Virus record (IMG/VR): IMGVR_UViG_3300017989_000216
Location: 1-39,321 of that record
Direction: 5' to 3' (one strand)
DNA: 39,321 bases
Source: a virus
Both the position numbers and the translations under genes were made by a program. Below are positions 6,640 to 15,587 of this stretch, piece by piece. Within the stretch, counting starts at the first letter, position 1, and each line of letters begins with the position of its first letter. Under the pieces are notes generated by a model. That model was not told the DNA's origin, did not search any database, and saw only the letters and a list, made by a program, of their open reading frames with translations.

Positions 6640-6984
6640 ATGAAAGCGCGTAATGCAGTTCATGCTATTAGAAAAATATCTATAGATGTTTCTACGTTTA
6701 CAGGCACTGAGGACTTTCTTGCGATTAATGATGAAGGATTACCAGATGCAATTTTCATTTTGCGGCTGGTAAACGATTCAGATACTGATTGCATTATTAG
6801 TTACAACGGTGTTCATGCACATGACTATGTCAGAACTGGTGAGAGTGTAACGCTCACGTTTCCAGACTTGAAGCCAGACAGGGCTAATTTACCTCTTGGA
6901 ACGATTGTGTATGCAGCTGGAGAAACTCAAGGAACAGGAAGATTACATTTAGTTGGATATTATAGAGATCAGAAAAACCCATAA
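6640..6984 (+). CDS. Small beta-rich virion-associated protein (114 aa)
   Basis: The ATG at 6640 follows AGGAG; the longer TTG-started version would run into the preceding hairpin. The protein is soluble and beta-rich. It resembles 7318-7662 in length and pattern: a central strand of the form IFILRLVNDSDTDCIISYNG aligns with IRIIRIQNLTDAALWFSFDG, followed by an H-containing turn and a hydrophobic strand. Small proteins of this pattern occur beside structural genes in other podoviruses as far as I recall. It may be a capsid decoration or fibre-attachment protein; that is inferred from the neighbourhood. Confidence 0.65.
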   Translation: MKARNAVHAIRKISIDVSTFTGTEDFLAINDEGLPDAIFILRLVNDSDTDCIISYNGVHAHDYVRTGESVTLTFPDLKPDRANLPLGTIVYAAGETQGTGRLHLVGYYRDQKNP

Positions 6985-7000
6985 CCAATAAGGAGATATG

Positions 7001-7249
7001 ATGGAAGAAGAAAAGAAAGAGATGCAGCTACCTGAGTTAGAGAAGTCTATTCATAACGAGGTAGTGATCGGAGTTAAGGGTGAGAAACATGTTTATACCT
7101 TTAAGATTCCGTTTGGAGCACCGCTCGATGAAGCCTATTATGCAGCTTGCAATGCAGCCAATGAAGTAGCTCGTCTTTTTAAGGAAGCAGCAGAGAGACA
7201 GAAAGCTCAACAGGAAGAAGCTGCTGAGAAAGAAGAGAATAAAGAATAA
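7001..7249 (+). CDS. Small charged protein, unknown (82 aa)
   Basis: Two adjacent ATG codons occur; the second at 7001 has better spacing (five bases) from AGGAG. The N-terminus is acidic, residues 25-45 are beta-like (VVIGVKGEKHVYTFKIPFG) and the C-terminal half is an Ala/Glu/Lys-rich helix (about 50-82). It lies between the two related small proteins in the adhesion block, so it may be an assembly factor or chaperone for fibres. No family is recognised. Confidence 0.65.
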   Translation: MEEEKKEMQLPELEKSIHNEVVIGVKGEKHVYTFKIPFGAPLDEAYYAACNAANEVARLFKEAAERQKAQQEEAAEKEENKE

Positions 7250-7263
7250 TTAACTACTTTGGG

Positions 7264-7301
7264 CCCTCTGTAGGGGTTTTCTCCATGGCTTCTACAGAGG
7301 G
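7264..7301 (+). other. Intergenic 10-bp hairpin
   Basis: CCCTCTGTAG (7264-7273) pairs perfectly with CTACAGAGGG (7292-7301) around an 18-base loop, between two co-directional genes. No T tract follows. Probably an mRNA processing or attenuating element. Confidence 0.6.
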
Positions 7302-7317
7302 TTAAATAGGAGAGAGA

Positions 7318-7662
7318 ATGGCCAGATCGCAAGCTATAAGGCTTGTTCCGGAGCCAGCGCGTTCATTAGCGTTTGGTTCTATTGGTGCTGCATATGCTGC
7401 AGTAGGAACAGCTTTTCAAAATCCAATTCGTATAATTAGAATTCAAAATTTAACTGATGCCGCATTATGGTTCTCCTTCGATGGTATTTACGACCATGAA
7501 GCCATTGCAGCTAACGCGTTTCTTTTGTTGGATGTGACAGCTAATGCTTCTCGTGAGCAGGGTTGTTTTTTTGCAGAGGGAACACGTATGTATGTAAAAG
7601 AGTTAGATACGCCTACCTCAGGTAGTGTTTATGTAACTGTTTATCATGGTGAAACACTATAA
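7318..7662 (+). CDS. Small beta-rich virion-associated protein, relative of 6640-6984 (114 aa)
   Basis: Exactly the same length as 6640-6984 and with the same order of features: a strand with N.TDA, an S.DG..DH turn, then hydrophobic strands (ANAFLLLDVTA) and a C-terminal SGSVYVTVYHGE strand. Similarity is recognisable by eye but weak, so an old duplication is likely. It directly precedes the largest fibre gene with only nine bases between them. A structural role in the capsid or fibre base is inferred. Confidence 0.65.
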   Translation: MARSQAIRLVPEPARSLAFGSIGAAYAAVGTAFQNPIRIIRIQNLTDAALWFSFDGIYDHEAIAANAFLLLDVTANASREQGCFFAEGTRMYVKELDTPTSGSVYVTVYHGETL

Positions 7663-7671
7663 GGAGGCGAT

Positions 7672-10600
7672 ATGAGCCAAGCGGGTCAATTTTATCGCAG
7701 TGGGTTAATAGAGACTCTTACAGGGGATGTTGGCGGTGCGATTTCACCAGTCGCTGGCAATATCGACATTGTAGGAGGAGCAGGGATATCAGTAACTGGT
7801 ACTCCTGGGACTTTAACCATTGCACACTCTGGTGCATTCTCTGATTCCTTTCCGACAGATGCAGGAACGGCTGTACCGGTAGCAGGTGATACTAATATTT
7901 TTGGTGGTGCAAACATAAACACGACAGGTGCAGGTAACACTGTGACTGTCATTTTAGATGACGATGTTACGCTAGCAGGCTTTCTTTCTGCTGGGACTAC
8001 AGTATCTGCAACAACGACAGTAACTGGTGGTACAGGTGTCATAGCAACGACAGGAAACGTAACAGCTTCTGCAGGTAATGTTGTTGCGACAGCTGGTGAT
8101 ATCGTCGCAGATGTGGGTGATATAACAGCAACTGCTGGAGCACTAGAAGCTGGTACGACATTAACAGTAGGTACCGACGTAACATTTACTAGTATTACAG
8201 ACGGTGGACTCATTGCTGACAGTAGTGGTGACGTATATGCATCTGGAAGTCTTTTAACACCTAGTGGTTTTGAAGCATGGGCTGGTGCAGGACCTTACTA
8301 TGACGATACGACTCTAGGACAATTTGATGTTTTACAGGGTGGAACTGGTTACATAAAAGGTCTTCCTGTTACATGGGCTGGTAGTCAAACAGTAACTGGA
8401 ATGACAGCTGGAAATACATACGCTATCTATATAGATGATACTGGAACAATAGGTAAGACGACGACATTTAACCAAGCATTATATGAAGATTATATAGTTC
8501 TTTTTGAGTGTCTGAGAGATTCTACTGGAACAAACATCCAATATACAGTAAGAGAGAACCATCCATATGATTTCCAGGTTGGAGTTTCTTACTTCTTGCA
8601 TCAAACGGTTGGTCCAATTATTGAAAACGTGACTAATGGTGCAAACATTACTCTTTCTGGAACACAAAAAATATCTATAGCTGGTGCAGATGTTTTATCT
8701 GACCATGGATTGTATACAACAATTTCAGATACTGGTGGTGTTGGTGTTACTTGGAAGCAAATGTATACAAACGGTTCTGGAAAGTGGGCCACGTATACTT
8801 CCTCAGATACATTTGATGGGTACTGGAATAGCGCAGGTACAGCAACAGCTCCAACTGGAACAAAGTTTAGTGCGTATAGGCTGTATGTGTCTAAGGATGA
8901 TGCAAACTCTGCGACTCCTACTTACTGGGCAGTATTAGATGATCAAGAATATAATAATCTTGCATTAGCTCAGACTGCTGTTTCTAATGGAGATGTTAAT
9001 GGCACTAGTGGTGAGCTTGCAAAGCTAGAGCTTGCTCAGCTTGGTTATATTCTGTATCAGCAATCAACATCTACAATAGTCGACGTAATTATAGAGAAAG
9101 ATACGCTTAGATCGACTGTTTCTACTGGAGCTGGTACTAACGATGCAGCATTGGTATTAACTAATACAGCTAACTTTGATGGAATTTTATCTGCTGCTGA
9201 CACGAACGTTCAAGCAGCCTTGGATACTATTGATGAGTGGGGAAAAACATCTACTAATAATGCTCTTCTTGTTGGGAATGGGACTGGTAGTCCTATTGGT
9301 TCGCTCGCAGTAGGTGCTACTGGCGAGATACTAATTGGTAATACTGGTGCAGATCCATCGTGGAGTGCAACTCCTGCTGTTACATCTCTTACTGCTACAA
9401 CAGTTTACGGTACAACGTTTGATACTAACGTAGCAGCTGCAGGTGTTACACTTTCAGGAACATCTCTTACGGCTGATGGTACGGACGCTGATATAGACAT
9501 AAACATAACAGCTAAGGGAACAGGCCAAGTTATCATAGATGACTTACAGCTTACAACAGCTCTCACAGTTCCTTATGGTGGCACAGGTGCAACGACGTTA
9601 ACAGATCATGGTGTGTTGGTAGGTTCAGGGGTTGGAGCAATTACTCCTCTAGCAGTAGGAACAAACGGTCAGGTTCTTTTAGGTTCTTCAGGAGCTGATC
9701 CTGTTTTTGCAACATTGGCATCTGCTGATGGAACAATAACGTTTACTCCTGGTGCAGGTACTCTTGATATAGCAGGGACTGATGCAACAACGGCACAGGA
9801 AGGTGTGGTTGAGCTTGCAACAGATGCAGAGGCTATAGCTGGTGCTGATACGTCTAGAGCAATCGTTCCGTCGTCGTTGAAGGCAAAGCTTGGAACACAG
9901 ACTCAGTATGGATTGATAGTTGGAGCTGGTAATACAGCTGCCCTAGGGGCTCTTGCAGTAGGTGCAACAGGAGAGCTTCTTGTAGGAAATACAGGAGCTA
10001 ATCCTAGCTGGTCTGCTACGCCATCTGTTACGTCTATTACAGCAACAACAGTATATGGAACAACGTTTGATACTAATGTTGCTGCAGCTGGTGTGACTCT
10101 TACTGGAACTGCGTTGACAGCTGATGGTACCGATGCAGACATAGATATAAATATAACTGCAAAAGGAACAGGTCAGGTCATTATAGACGATCTACAGCTG
10201 TCTACCGACCTTGAAGTTCAGTATGGTGGTACAGGGGTTTCGTCTCTTACAGATCATGGTGTTCTTGTAGGATCTGGTTCTGGAGCAATTACTCCATTGG
10301 CGGTTGGTACTAACGGACAGGTTCTTGTTGGTTCAAATGGTGCTGATCCTGTATTCGCATCCATAACTAGCACGGATAGTTCTATAACGATAACTGGTGG
10401 TGCTGGCACGTTAGCTCTTACTGGAACACAGGCAACTGATAGTCAGCTTGGTTCTGTTGAGTTGGCTACTGATGCTGAAGCAATAGCTGGTTCTGATACT
10501 GCTCGTCCTATTGTTCCTAGTTCTCTTGCTGCAAAGCTTGGAACACAAACTGATCATGGAGTCTTGGTTGGTTCAGGAACTACAGCGGCTATAACGGCGC

Positions 10601-11043
10601 TTGCTGTTGGAACGAATGGGCAAGTATTAGTTGGAAGTACTGGAGCTGATCCGGTGTTTGCAACTGTTGCTTCTGCGGATGGTTCTATAGAAGTTACTGG
10701 TGGTGCAGGAACTATAGACTTGGCAGTTACTGGAACGATTGCGGTAAACAACCAGACTGGTACAACGTATGAGCTTGTTCTTGCTGACAATGGAAAGATA
10801 GTAACGTGTACAAACGCATCTGCGATTACAGTTACGATTCCTGTTAATGCAGACGTTGCTCTTCCTGTAGGAACAAATGTTCTTATATCTCAAAATGGTG
10901 CTGGTACTGTTACGTTGGCTCCAGAAGGTGGAGTGACTTTGAGGTCTAGAGGATCTCTGTTGGATACTGCTGGTCAGTATGCAGTTGTCTCTGCTACAAA
11001 GATTGCCACTGATGAGTGGATAATCGGGGGAGACTTAGCATGA
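7672..11043 (+). CDS. Very large modular tail fibre protein (1123 aa)
   Basis: AAGGAGG precedes the ATG. The N-terminal 190 residues carry the IDIVGGAGI/INTTGAGNTVTV module shared with 4182-6527 and 12912-14744, then a run of short VTATAG repeats suggestive of a beta-solenoid. Residues about 190-500 form a less repetitive domain with aromatic residues. From about 520 there are two long repeats of roughly 210 residues (starting LLVGNGTG.. and LIVGAGNT..) plus a partial third, each containing SWSATP.VTS, TVYGTTFDTN, TADGTDADIDINITAKGTGQ, YGGTG, LTDHGVLVGSG and VELATDAEAIAG. The C-terminal 80 residues form a compact beta domain (TYELVLADNGKIVTCTNAS). The VELATDAEA repeat is common in phage tail fibres. 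Its last bases overlap the next start (ATGA). Confidence 0.8.
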   Translation: MSQAGQFYRSGLIETLTGDVGGAISPVAGNIDIVGGAGISVTGTPGTLTIAHSGAFSDSFPTDAGTAVPVAGDTNIFGGANINTTGAGNTVTVILDDDVTLAGFLSAGTTVSATTTVTGGTGVIATTGNVTASAGNVVATAGDIVADVGDITATAGALEAGTTLTVGTDVTFTSITDGGLIADSSGDVYASGSLLTPSGFEAWAGAGPYYDDTTLGQFDVLQGGTGYIKGLPVTWAGSQTVTGMTAGNTYAIYIDDTGTIGKTTTFNQALYEDYIVLFECLRDSTGTNIQYTVRENHPYDFQVGVSYFLHQTVGPIIENVTNGANITLSGTQKISIAGADVLSDHGLYTTISDTGGVGVTWKQMYTNGSGKWATYTSSDTFDGYWNSAGTATAPTGTKFSAYRLYVSKDDANSATPTYWAVLDDQEYNNLALAQTAVSNGDVNGTSGELAKLELAQLGYILYQQSTSTIVDVIIEKDTLRSTVSTGAGTNDAALVLTNTANFDGILSAADTNVQAALDTIDEWGKTSTNNALLVGNGTGSPIGSLAVGATGEILIGNTGADPSWSATPAVTSLTATTVYGTTFDTNVAAAGVTLSGTSLTADGTDADIDINITAKGTGQVIIDDLQLTTALTVPYGGTGATTLTDHGVLVGSGVGAITPLAVGTNGQVLLGSSGADPVFATLASADGTITFTPGAGTLDIAGTDATTAQEGVVELATDAEAIAGADTSRAIVPSSLKAKLGTQTQYGLIVGAGNTAALGALAVGATGELLVGNTGANPSWSATPSVTSITATTVYGTTFDTNVAAAGVTLTGTALTADGTDADIDINITAKGTGQVIIDDLQLSTDLEVQYGGTGVSSLTDHGVLVGSGSGAITPLAVGTNGQVLVGSNGADPVFASITSTDSSITITGGAGTLALTGTQATDSQLGSVELATDAEAIAGSDTARPIVPSSLAAKLGTQTDHGVLVGSGTTAAITALAVGTNGQVLVGSTGADPVFATVASADGSIEVTGGAGTIDLAVTGTIAVNNQTGTTYELVLADNGKIVTCTNASAITVTIPVNADVALPVGTNVLISQNGAGTVTLAPEGGVTLRSRGSLLDTAGQYAVVSATKIATDEWIIGGDLA

Positions 11044-12890
11044 TAACGTCGTTACCTGGGGTACTATCTTCTAGAAGAAGAAGTGCTGCAGTAGTAGCTT
11101 TGACCTGGACGTCTAGGACGTCCGGGTTTACTACAGATGAAATAAGTAATGTTGCGTATGACGGCAATACGTATTGGGTAACGGTAGGTGGAAATGGAAA
11201 GATATATTGGGCAATTAATCCAACAGGTACGTGGACAGCAGCATCTACTCCTGGTTTTAGTACTACCCTCATTCTTGATGTGCATTATGGTTCTGATGGG
11301 TATTGGGTTGCTGTTGGGTTTTCTGGAAAAATAGGAACAGCTACAGATCCTACAGGAACATGGACACAGAGGTCTAATCCATTCTCTTCAGGAGGAGGAG
11401 ATTTTATTTCATCTGTGTATCATGATGGCACAACATGGACGGCTGTAGGTTCTGGTGGAGAGATGGCAACGGCTACTGATCCTACGAGTACCTGGACATC
11501 TAGAACTTCATCTTTTAGTTCAGATAATATCTATGGTGTTTACTACGATGATAGTATCTGGTGTGCAGTTGGTAACTCTGGAAAGATAGCAACTGCACCT
11601 GATCCTACAAGTACGTGGACACAGAGAACCTCTCCTTTTTCTAGCATTAATGTTAGAGACGTAACATACGATTCTAGCAATAGTCTTTGGGTTGCTACTG
11701 CTTACGATGGTGAGATAGCTACAACTTCAGATGCAACGACTGGCTGGGCACTTACAACTGGAACTGGATTTGGTTCTAGTGATGACTTTAGGCGTGTTGC
11801 TCAGAATGATCTTGGAAGAACAGGAACAGCTGGTCTTACGGGAATTATTGCTACTTCGTTAGCTCCAGATTCTGCATGGACACAGAATACGGATCCATTT
11901 TCTGGAAGCAATGCGTTGGGCATATCGTATGGTGATGATGGTTTCTGGGTGTGTACTGCTGCATCTGCAAAGTTATGTACTGCTCCTGAGCCAGATACAA
12001 CTCAGCTTCATTACGACTGGACGTCTAGGACGATGAACTGTGGTACTACACTTAGAGGTGTTACTTATGATGGAAGCACTTACTGGGTAGCAGTGAGCGC
12101 AGATGCTGCAGGATCTTCTGACATATCAACTTCTACTGATGCGACAACGTGGACTAATCAGGAAAGTGGAATGAATGTTATGCGTGATGTTCATGCTAAT
12201 GGAACGCACTACGTTGCTATAGGCGACTCTGGTTACATGGTAACGGCTACAGATCCAACAGGTACGTGGACGTCTAGGACATCTGGGTTTGGTTCTACAA
12301 ACATAGCTGGTGTTAACTATGTTGGTTCTACATGGGTTGCTATGGGTTCAAGTGGAGTTATGACTACCGCCAGTGATCCAACAAGCACATGGACGGTTAA
12401 CTCTAGCGCAGGTACTGTGTTTAGTTCGTATCAGATAAGATCTTGCGACTATGATGGTTCTACTTATTACGTTGCTGTTGGAGATAATGGAATACTTGCT
12501 ACGGCAACTGATCCTACTTCTACGTGGACGTCTAGAACATCTTCTTTTGGAACAACGTTTATTAGGTACGTTGTTTATTCATCAACATTATCTTTGTGGT
12601 GTGCTGTAGGAAGTTCAGGGAAGATAGCAACGGCAAGTGATCCTACAGGAACGTGGACTCAGAGGACTAATCCTGTTGATGGGTCTAGTATTATCACAAC
12701 GGTTCAATGGGATGCTACTAAGGAAGTATTTGTTGCTGTTACTAATGCGTCTGAAATTGTTAGTTCTAGAGATGGCATAACATGGATTTCTGATGCAGGT
12801 GGTGTTGCAAATATGTGGGACTTGGAATACGGAGATGGATTCCTTGTTTATGTAGGAAACAGTTCAGCTGGTTATACAAGTTTTAGCTAA
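11040..12890 (+). CDS. Double seven-bladed beta-propeller adhesion protein (616 aa)
   Basis: The ATG at 11040 overlaps the upstream TGA and has GGGGGAG seven bases before it. After about 20 residues the whole protein is fourteen repeats of about 40-46 residues, each starting with (T/S)WTSRTS.F, then an I..V.Y..G.YW strand, AVG.SGKI and TATDPT. A short non-repeat linker (EPDTTQLHYD) lies between repeats 7 and 8 at about residue 325, which fits two seven-bladed propellers in tandem. The repeat resembles sialidase/BNR-like and Kelch-like propeller blades, but no complete Asp-box or catalytic pattern is obvious. There is no fibre-attachment module, so it may bind to the preceding protein, with which it is translationally coupled. 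Confidence 0.8.
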   Translation: MITSLPGVLSSRRRSAAVVALTWTSRTSGFTTDEISNVAYDGNTYWVTVGGNGKIYWAINPTGTWTAASTPGFSTTLILDVHYGSDGYWVAVGFSGKIGTATDPTGTWTQRSNPFSSGGGDFISSVYHDGTTWTAVGSGGEMATATDPTSTWTSRTSSFSSDNIYGVYYDDSIWCAVGNSGKIATAPDPTSTWTQRTSPFSSINVRDVTYDSSNSLWVATAYDGEIATTSDATTGWALTTGTGFGSSDDFRRVAQNDLGRTGTAGLTGIIATSLAPDSAWTQNTDPFSGSNALGISYGDDGFWVCTAASAKLCTAPEPDTTQLHYDWTSRTMNCGTTLRGVTYDGSTYWVAVSADAAGSSDISTSTDATTWTNQESGMNVMRDVHANGTHYVAIGDSGYMVTATDPTGTWTSRTSGFGSTNIAGVNYVGSTWVAMGSSGVMTTASDPTSTWTVNSSAGTVFSSYQIRSCDYDGSTYYVAVGDNGILATATDPTSTWTSRTSSFGTTFIRYVVYSSTLSLWCAVGSSGKIATASDPTGTWTQRTNPVDGSSIITTVQWDATKEVFVAVTNASEIVSSRDGITWISDAGGVANMWDLEYGDGFLVYVGNSSAGYTSFS

Positions 12891-12911
12891 AAATCTTAAA
12901 AAGGAGATGTG

Positions 12912-14744
12912 ATGGCTAGAGGTAAAAGAGAGCCCAGAAGGGCGACGGGGCAGGAGCCTCTTTCATACATGGGTGTGAAGGCAACGACTCCTCCTCAGGT
13001 AATTACGGCTAATGATGATCCAACGACTGAACAGAATAATTTTGATCTTGGAACAATTTGGATTAACTATACGGACGATAACATTTGGATGTTGGAGGAT
13101 ATTACCTCTAATGTTGCTAATTGGATTCGTATAGATACTGATGACTTGGTTGTTAATGGTAATACTGGATCGGCAACGTCTGTGGATGCAGAGATGGATA
13201 TTGTTGGTGAGGGTGTTTTAACAACAACTGGTGCTGCGGATGTATTGACGATAGGGCATACTGCGGCAAGTGATGGGCAGTTGATTATTGGTGCTACAGG
13301 AAACTTGCCAGCATGGGCATCCTTGACGTCTTCAGGTGGTACTATAACCATAACGGCTGGTGCTAATACGTTGAATTTGGATATAGCGGGAGGGTATTTA
13401 GGTGCTCAAGACTTTGATACTGATTCTGGCACAGCTACTATCGCGGGGAACACGATCACCATAGCAGGTGGTACAAATATCAACACGGCAGGTGCAGGTA
13501 GTACGGTAACGGTCAATCTTGATAATGCTATAACGATTAGCGGTTTAACCATGAGTGGTTTTACTGCTGGTATTATGGAAACAGATGGTGCCGGCGTCGT
13601 ATCCTCTACTGCAGGAAATGATGGTCAGTTGATAATAGGCGCTACTGGAGCAGCTCCTGCGTGGGCTAATTTAGCTTCTGCTTCTGGAACTATACTTATA
13701 ACCAATGGTGCTAATAGTATTAATTTAGAGTCGGTTGATGGTCTTGGATTGACTTATAACATGCGTCAGAGAGGTTTTCAGTATCCAGCAGGTCCTCCTA
13801 CTCCTATGACTTCTACAAATGGAATTACGTTTGATACTGGAACTAGTCGTTGGGTTACTTGTGGTAGGGAAGTTTCGCCTAATAATCTGATTTACAGTTC
13901 TGCTGATGGAACAACATGGACGTTGGAGCATCAGTATACGTCTACTATTTCTGCTAGTGAGCCTAAGGCGATACATTGTGATGCTACGGCAGGTTTCTGT
14001 GTTGCAGTTCCTGCTACGTGTGCAGCTAACTTTGGTGTAATAGCGTATGCGGCAGATCCAACTGGTGCTTGGACTGAGGCTGCTAAGTTTGGTAATGCAG
14101 ATGCTGATGCGGTTTTTATTGAGGTTTACTCTAGTGGAACTCAGTGGGTTGCTGTGGGTGCCGGTGTTAATCCAGCGACATATTATTCAGCGGCAGATCC
14201 TAGTGGGTCGTGGACCAAGATGACCACAGGTTTAGGAACAGATACACTTGCTGATATTACTTACGGTAATGGTACTTGGGTTGTAGTTGGGGCTAATGGT
14301 TATCTTGCATCTACTACTGATATAACGGCTGGTTGGACGTCTAGAACGTCTACTTTTGAAGATCCAGGTGGTGGGTCAGATAGAGATATATTGGCTGTTA
14401 CATATTCATCTGCGCTTACTTTGTTTGTGGCAGTTGGAGCTGAAGGATGTATAGCAACTTCTGCGGATGGTATTACATGGACTAACAGGTCTAATCCACT
14501 TTCGTTTATTTATGACATTCAGTTTGTTGAATGGGATTCTACGAATTCATTCTTCTTTTGTGGATATAGGACCGGTGGTGCATCAGAACCTGCTAGAGGA
14601 GCTATTTCATATAATGGAATAAAGTGGTTGGATGTTGGTGATAAGTCGTGTCCTTTGGGAACAATTCCTGCTACATGTGCGGTTGATGATGGTGGAAATA
14701 TTATCCTAGGAGGATCGTCTAACAACTTTAATAGTAATTTTTAA
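12912..14744 (+). CDS. Fibre-type protein with C-terminal seven-bladed beta-propeller (610 aa)
   Basis: ATG at 12912 is five bases after AAGGAG; the GTG at 12909 is too close. Residues 30-70 contain the GTIWINYTDDNIWML ... NWIRI domain also found in 4182-6527. Residues 90-275 contain three related modules with DGQLIIGATG..PAWA.L and TITIAGGTNINTAGAG. From about residue 282 to the end I count seven propeller repeats of the kind in 11040-12890 (TWTLEHQ, AWTEAAK, SWTKMTT, GWTSRTS, TWTNRSN, KWLDVGD after a first incomplete blade). The layout suggests attachment domain, shaft, then a receptor-binding propeller. It ends the adhesion operon before a terminator. Confidence 0.8.
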   Translation: MARGKREPRRATGQEPLSYMGVKATTPPQVITANDDPTTEQNNFDLGTIWINYTDDNIWMLEDITSNVANWIRIDTDDLVVNGNTGSATSVDAEMDIVGEGVLTTTGAADVLTIGHTAASDGQLIIGATGNLPAWASLTSSGGTITITAGANTLNLDIAGGYLGAQDFDTDSGTATIAGNTITIAGGTNINTAGAGSTVTVNLDNAITISGLTMSGFTAGIMETDGAGVVSSTAGNDGQLIIGATGAAPAWANLASASGTILITNGANSINLESVDGLGLTYNMRQRGFQYPAGPPTPMTSTNGITFDTGTSRWVTCGREVSPNNLIYSSADGTTWTLEHQYTSTISASEPKAIHCDATAGFCVAVPATCAANFGVIAYAADPTGAWTEAAKFGNADADAVFIEVYSSGTQWVAVGAGVNPATYYSAADPSGSWTKMTTGLGTDTLADITYGNGTWVVVGANGYLASTTDITAGWTSRTSTFEDPGGGSDRDILAVTYSSALTLFVAVGAEGCIATSADGITWTNRSNPLSFIYDIQFVEWDSTNSFFFCGYRTGGASEPARGAISYNGIKWLDVGDKSCPLGTIPATCAVDDGGNIILGGSSNNFNSNF

Positions 14745-14775
14745 AGGGCTTCTTCATTATCTCCTTGTATGGGTG

Positions 14776-14811
14776 CCGCTCTGGTCTTTAACGAGGTCAG
14801 AGCGGTCTTTA
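14776..14811 (+). terminator. Terminator of the adhesion operon
   Basis: CCGCTCTG (14776-14783) pairs with CAGAGCGG (14798-14805), 8 bp with a 14-base loop, followed by T-rich TCTTTATTTA. It lies in the 68-base gap between convergent operons. On the minus strand there is no T tract after the stem, so it works best rightward. Confidence 0.75.
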
Positions 14812-14812
14812 T

Positions 14813-15565
14813 TTACTTTCCTTCTCGGATTCCTACGAACTGTCGTACTTGTCTCATGACGCTGTTGTATTTGGATTGAGGAAGGTCTGCTAGAGTCTGG
14901 ATATTGAATCGTTTCATGAGGTCTTCAGCGATGTCTTCGTATCCTTTGATGTCTTCTATGAGGTCTTTGAGTTGTTGTTCTGTGATTGGTTCGAAGGATT
15001 GTTTTCTGGCGCTGTAGTCTGCGTGAGGAGCTACTCCTTTGATTCGTTCTTGTCTTACTGTTTCCATATCTAATTCGCCGTCGTCGTCGTCTATATCTTC
15101 CATGATGGTGATATTGAGTAGTGACATTATGTCGTGACGTTTCATGGCTTTAAGGTTAGATGCGTAAGCCTGCACGTCATTCTTTGATGGTATGATACGG
15201 GATCGAGTTTGTATGAACTGGTCTGATTCGTGTCTTAGTGTTGTTACTAGTATGGTTTTATCGTCGTCTATTTTTGTTTGTTGAGTTATAGATAATCCAT
15301 TAACAGACAGGGCAGGTCGTACGGCTCTCAATATACCGTCTAAGTCTGTGTATTGGTTGAATAGGAATCTATTGTTTCTGTTGGTATTTATTGTAGGATA
15401 ATCGCCCTGAGCCTTAGCGAGTGCGGCGTTTATTTGGTCTGTTTTGTCTGACTCGTAAGGATCAGGACGATATTGTTTGAGTTGTTCTTTAGCTTCTTTT
15501 TGGATGTATAGTTTGAGTTCATCCAAATACTTTAGTTGTTGAGAAAAGTTCTCAATATTCTCCAT
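14813..15565 (-). CDS. Erf-family single-strand annealing protein, divergent copy (250 aa)
   Basis: Residues about 40-160 match the Erf recombinase pattern: INAALAKAQGDYPTI, then FNQYTDLDGILRAVRPALSV with NGLSI, ILVTTLRHESDQFI and a D/E-rich turn (EDIDDDDGE). Erf proteins anneal single-stranded DNA in phage recombination and genome circularisation. The helix that normally reads GsaiTYarRYal.sllgi is changed here to ASNLKAMKRHDIMSLLNI, a clear divergence. The C-terminal 80 residues form a helical tail ending in a basic patch and could recruit single-strand-binding or other proteins. AAGGAG lies before the ATG. Last gene of the leftward operon that also encodes a second Erf-type protein (17377-17910). 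Confidence 0.8.
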   Translation of the reverse strand: MENIENFSQQLKYLDELKLYIQKEAKEQLKQYRPDPYESDKTDQINAALAKAQGDYPTINTNRNNRFLFNQYTDLDGILRAVRPALSVNGLSITQQTKIDDDKTILVTTLRHESDQFIQTRSRIIPSKNDVQAYASNLKAMKRHDIMSLLNITIMEDIDDDDGELDMETVRQERIKGVAPHADYSARKQSFEPITEQQLKDLIEDIKGYEDIAEDLMKRFNIQTLADLPQSKYNSVMRQVRQFVGIREGK

Positions 15566-15587
15566 AATCTCTCCTTTTTATAAAAGA

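Noticed and set aside
11040-12890. Sialidase assignment for the propeller protein
   Set aside because: Blades look BNR-like but a full Asp-box series and the catalytic Arg triad/Tyr are not apparent.
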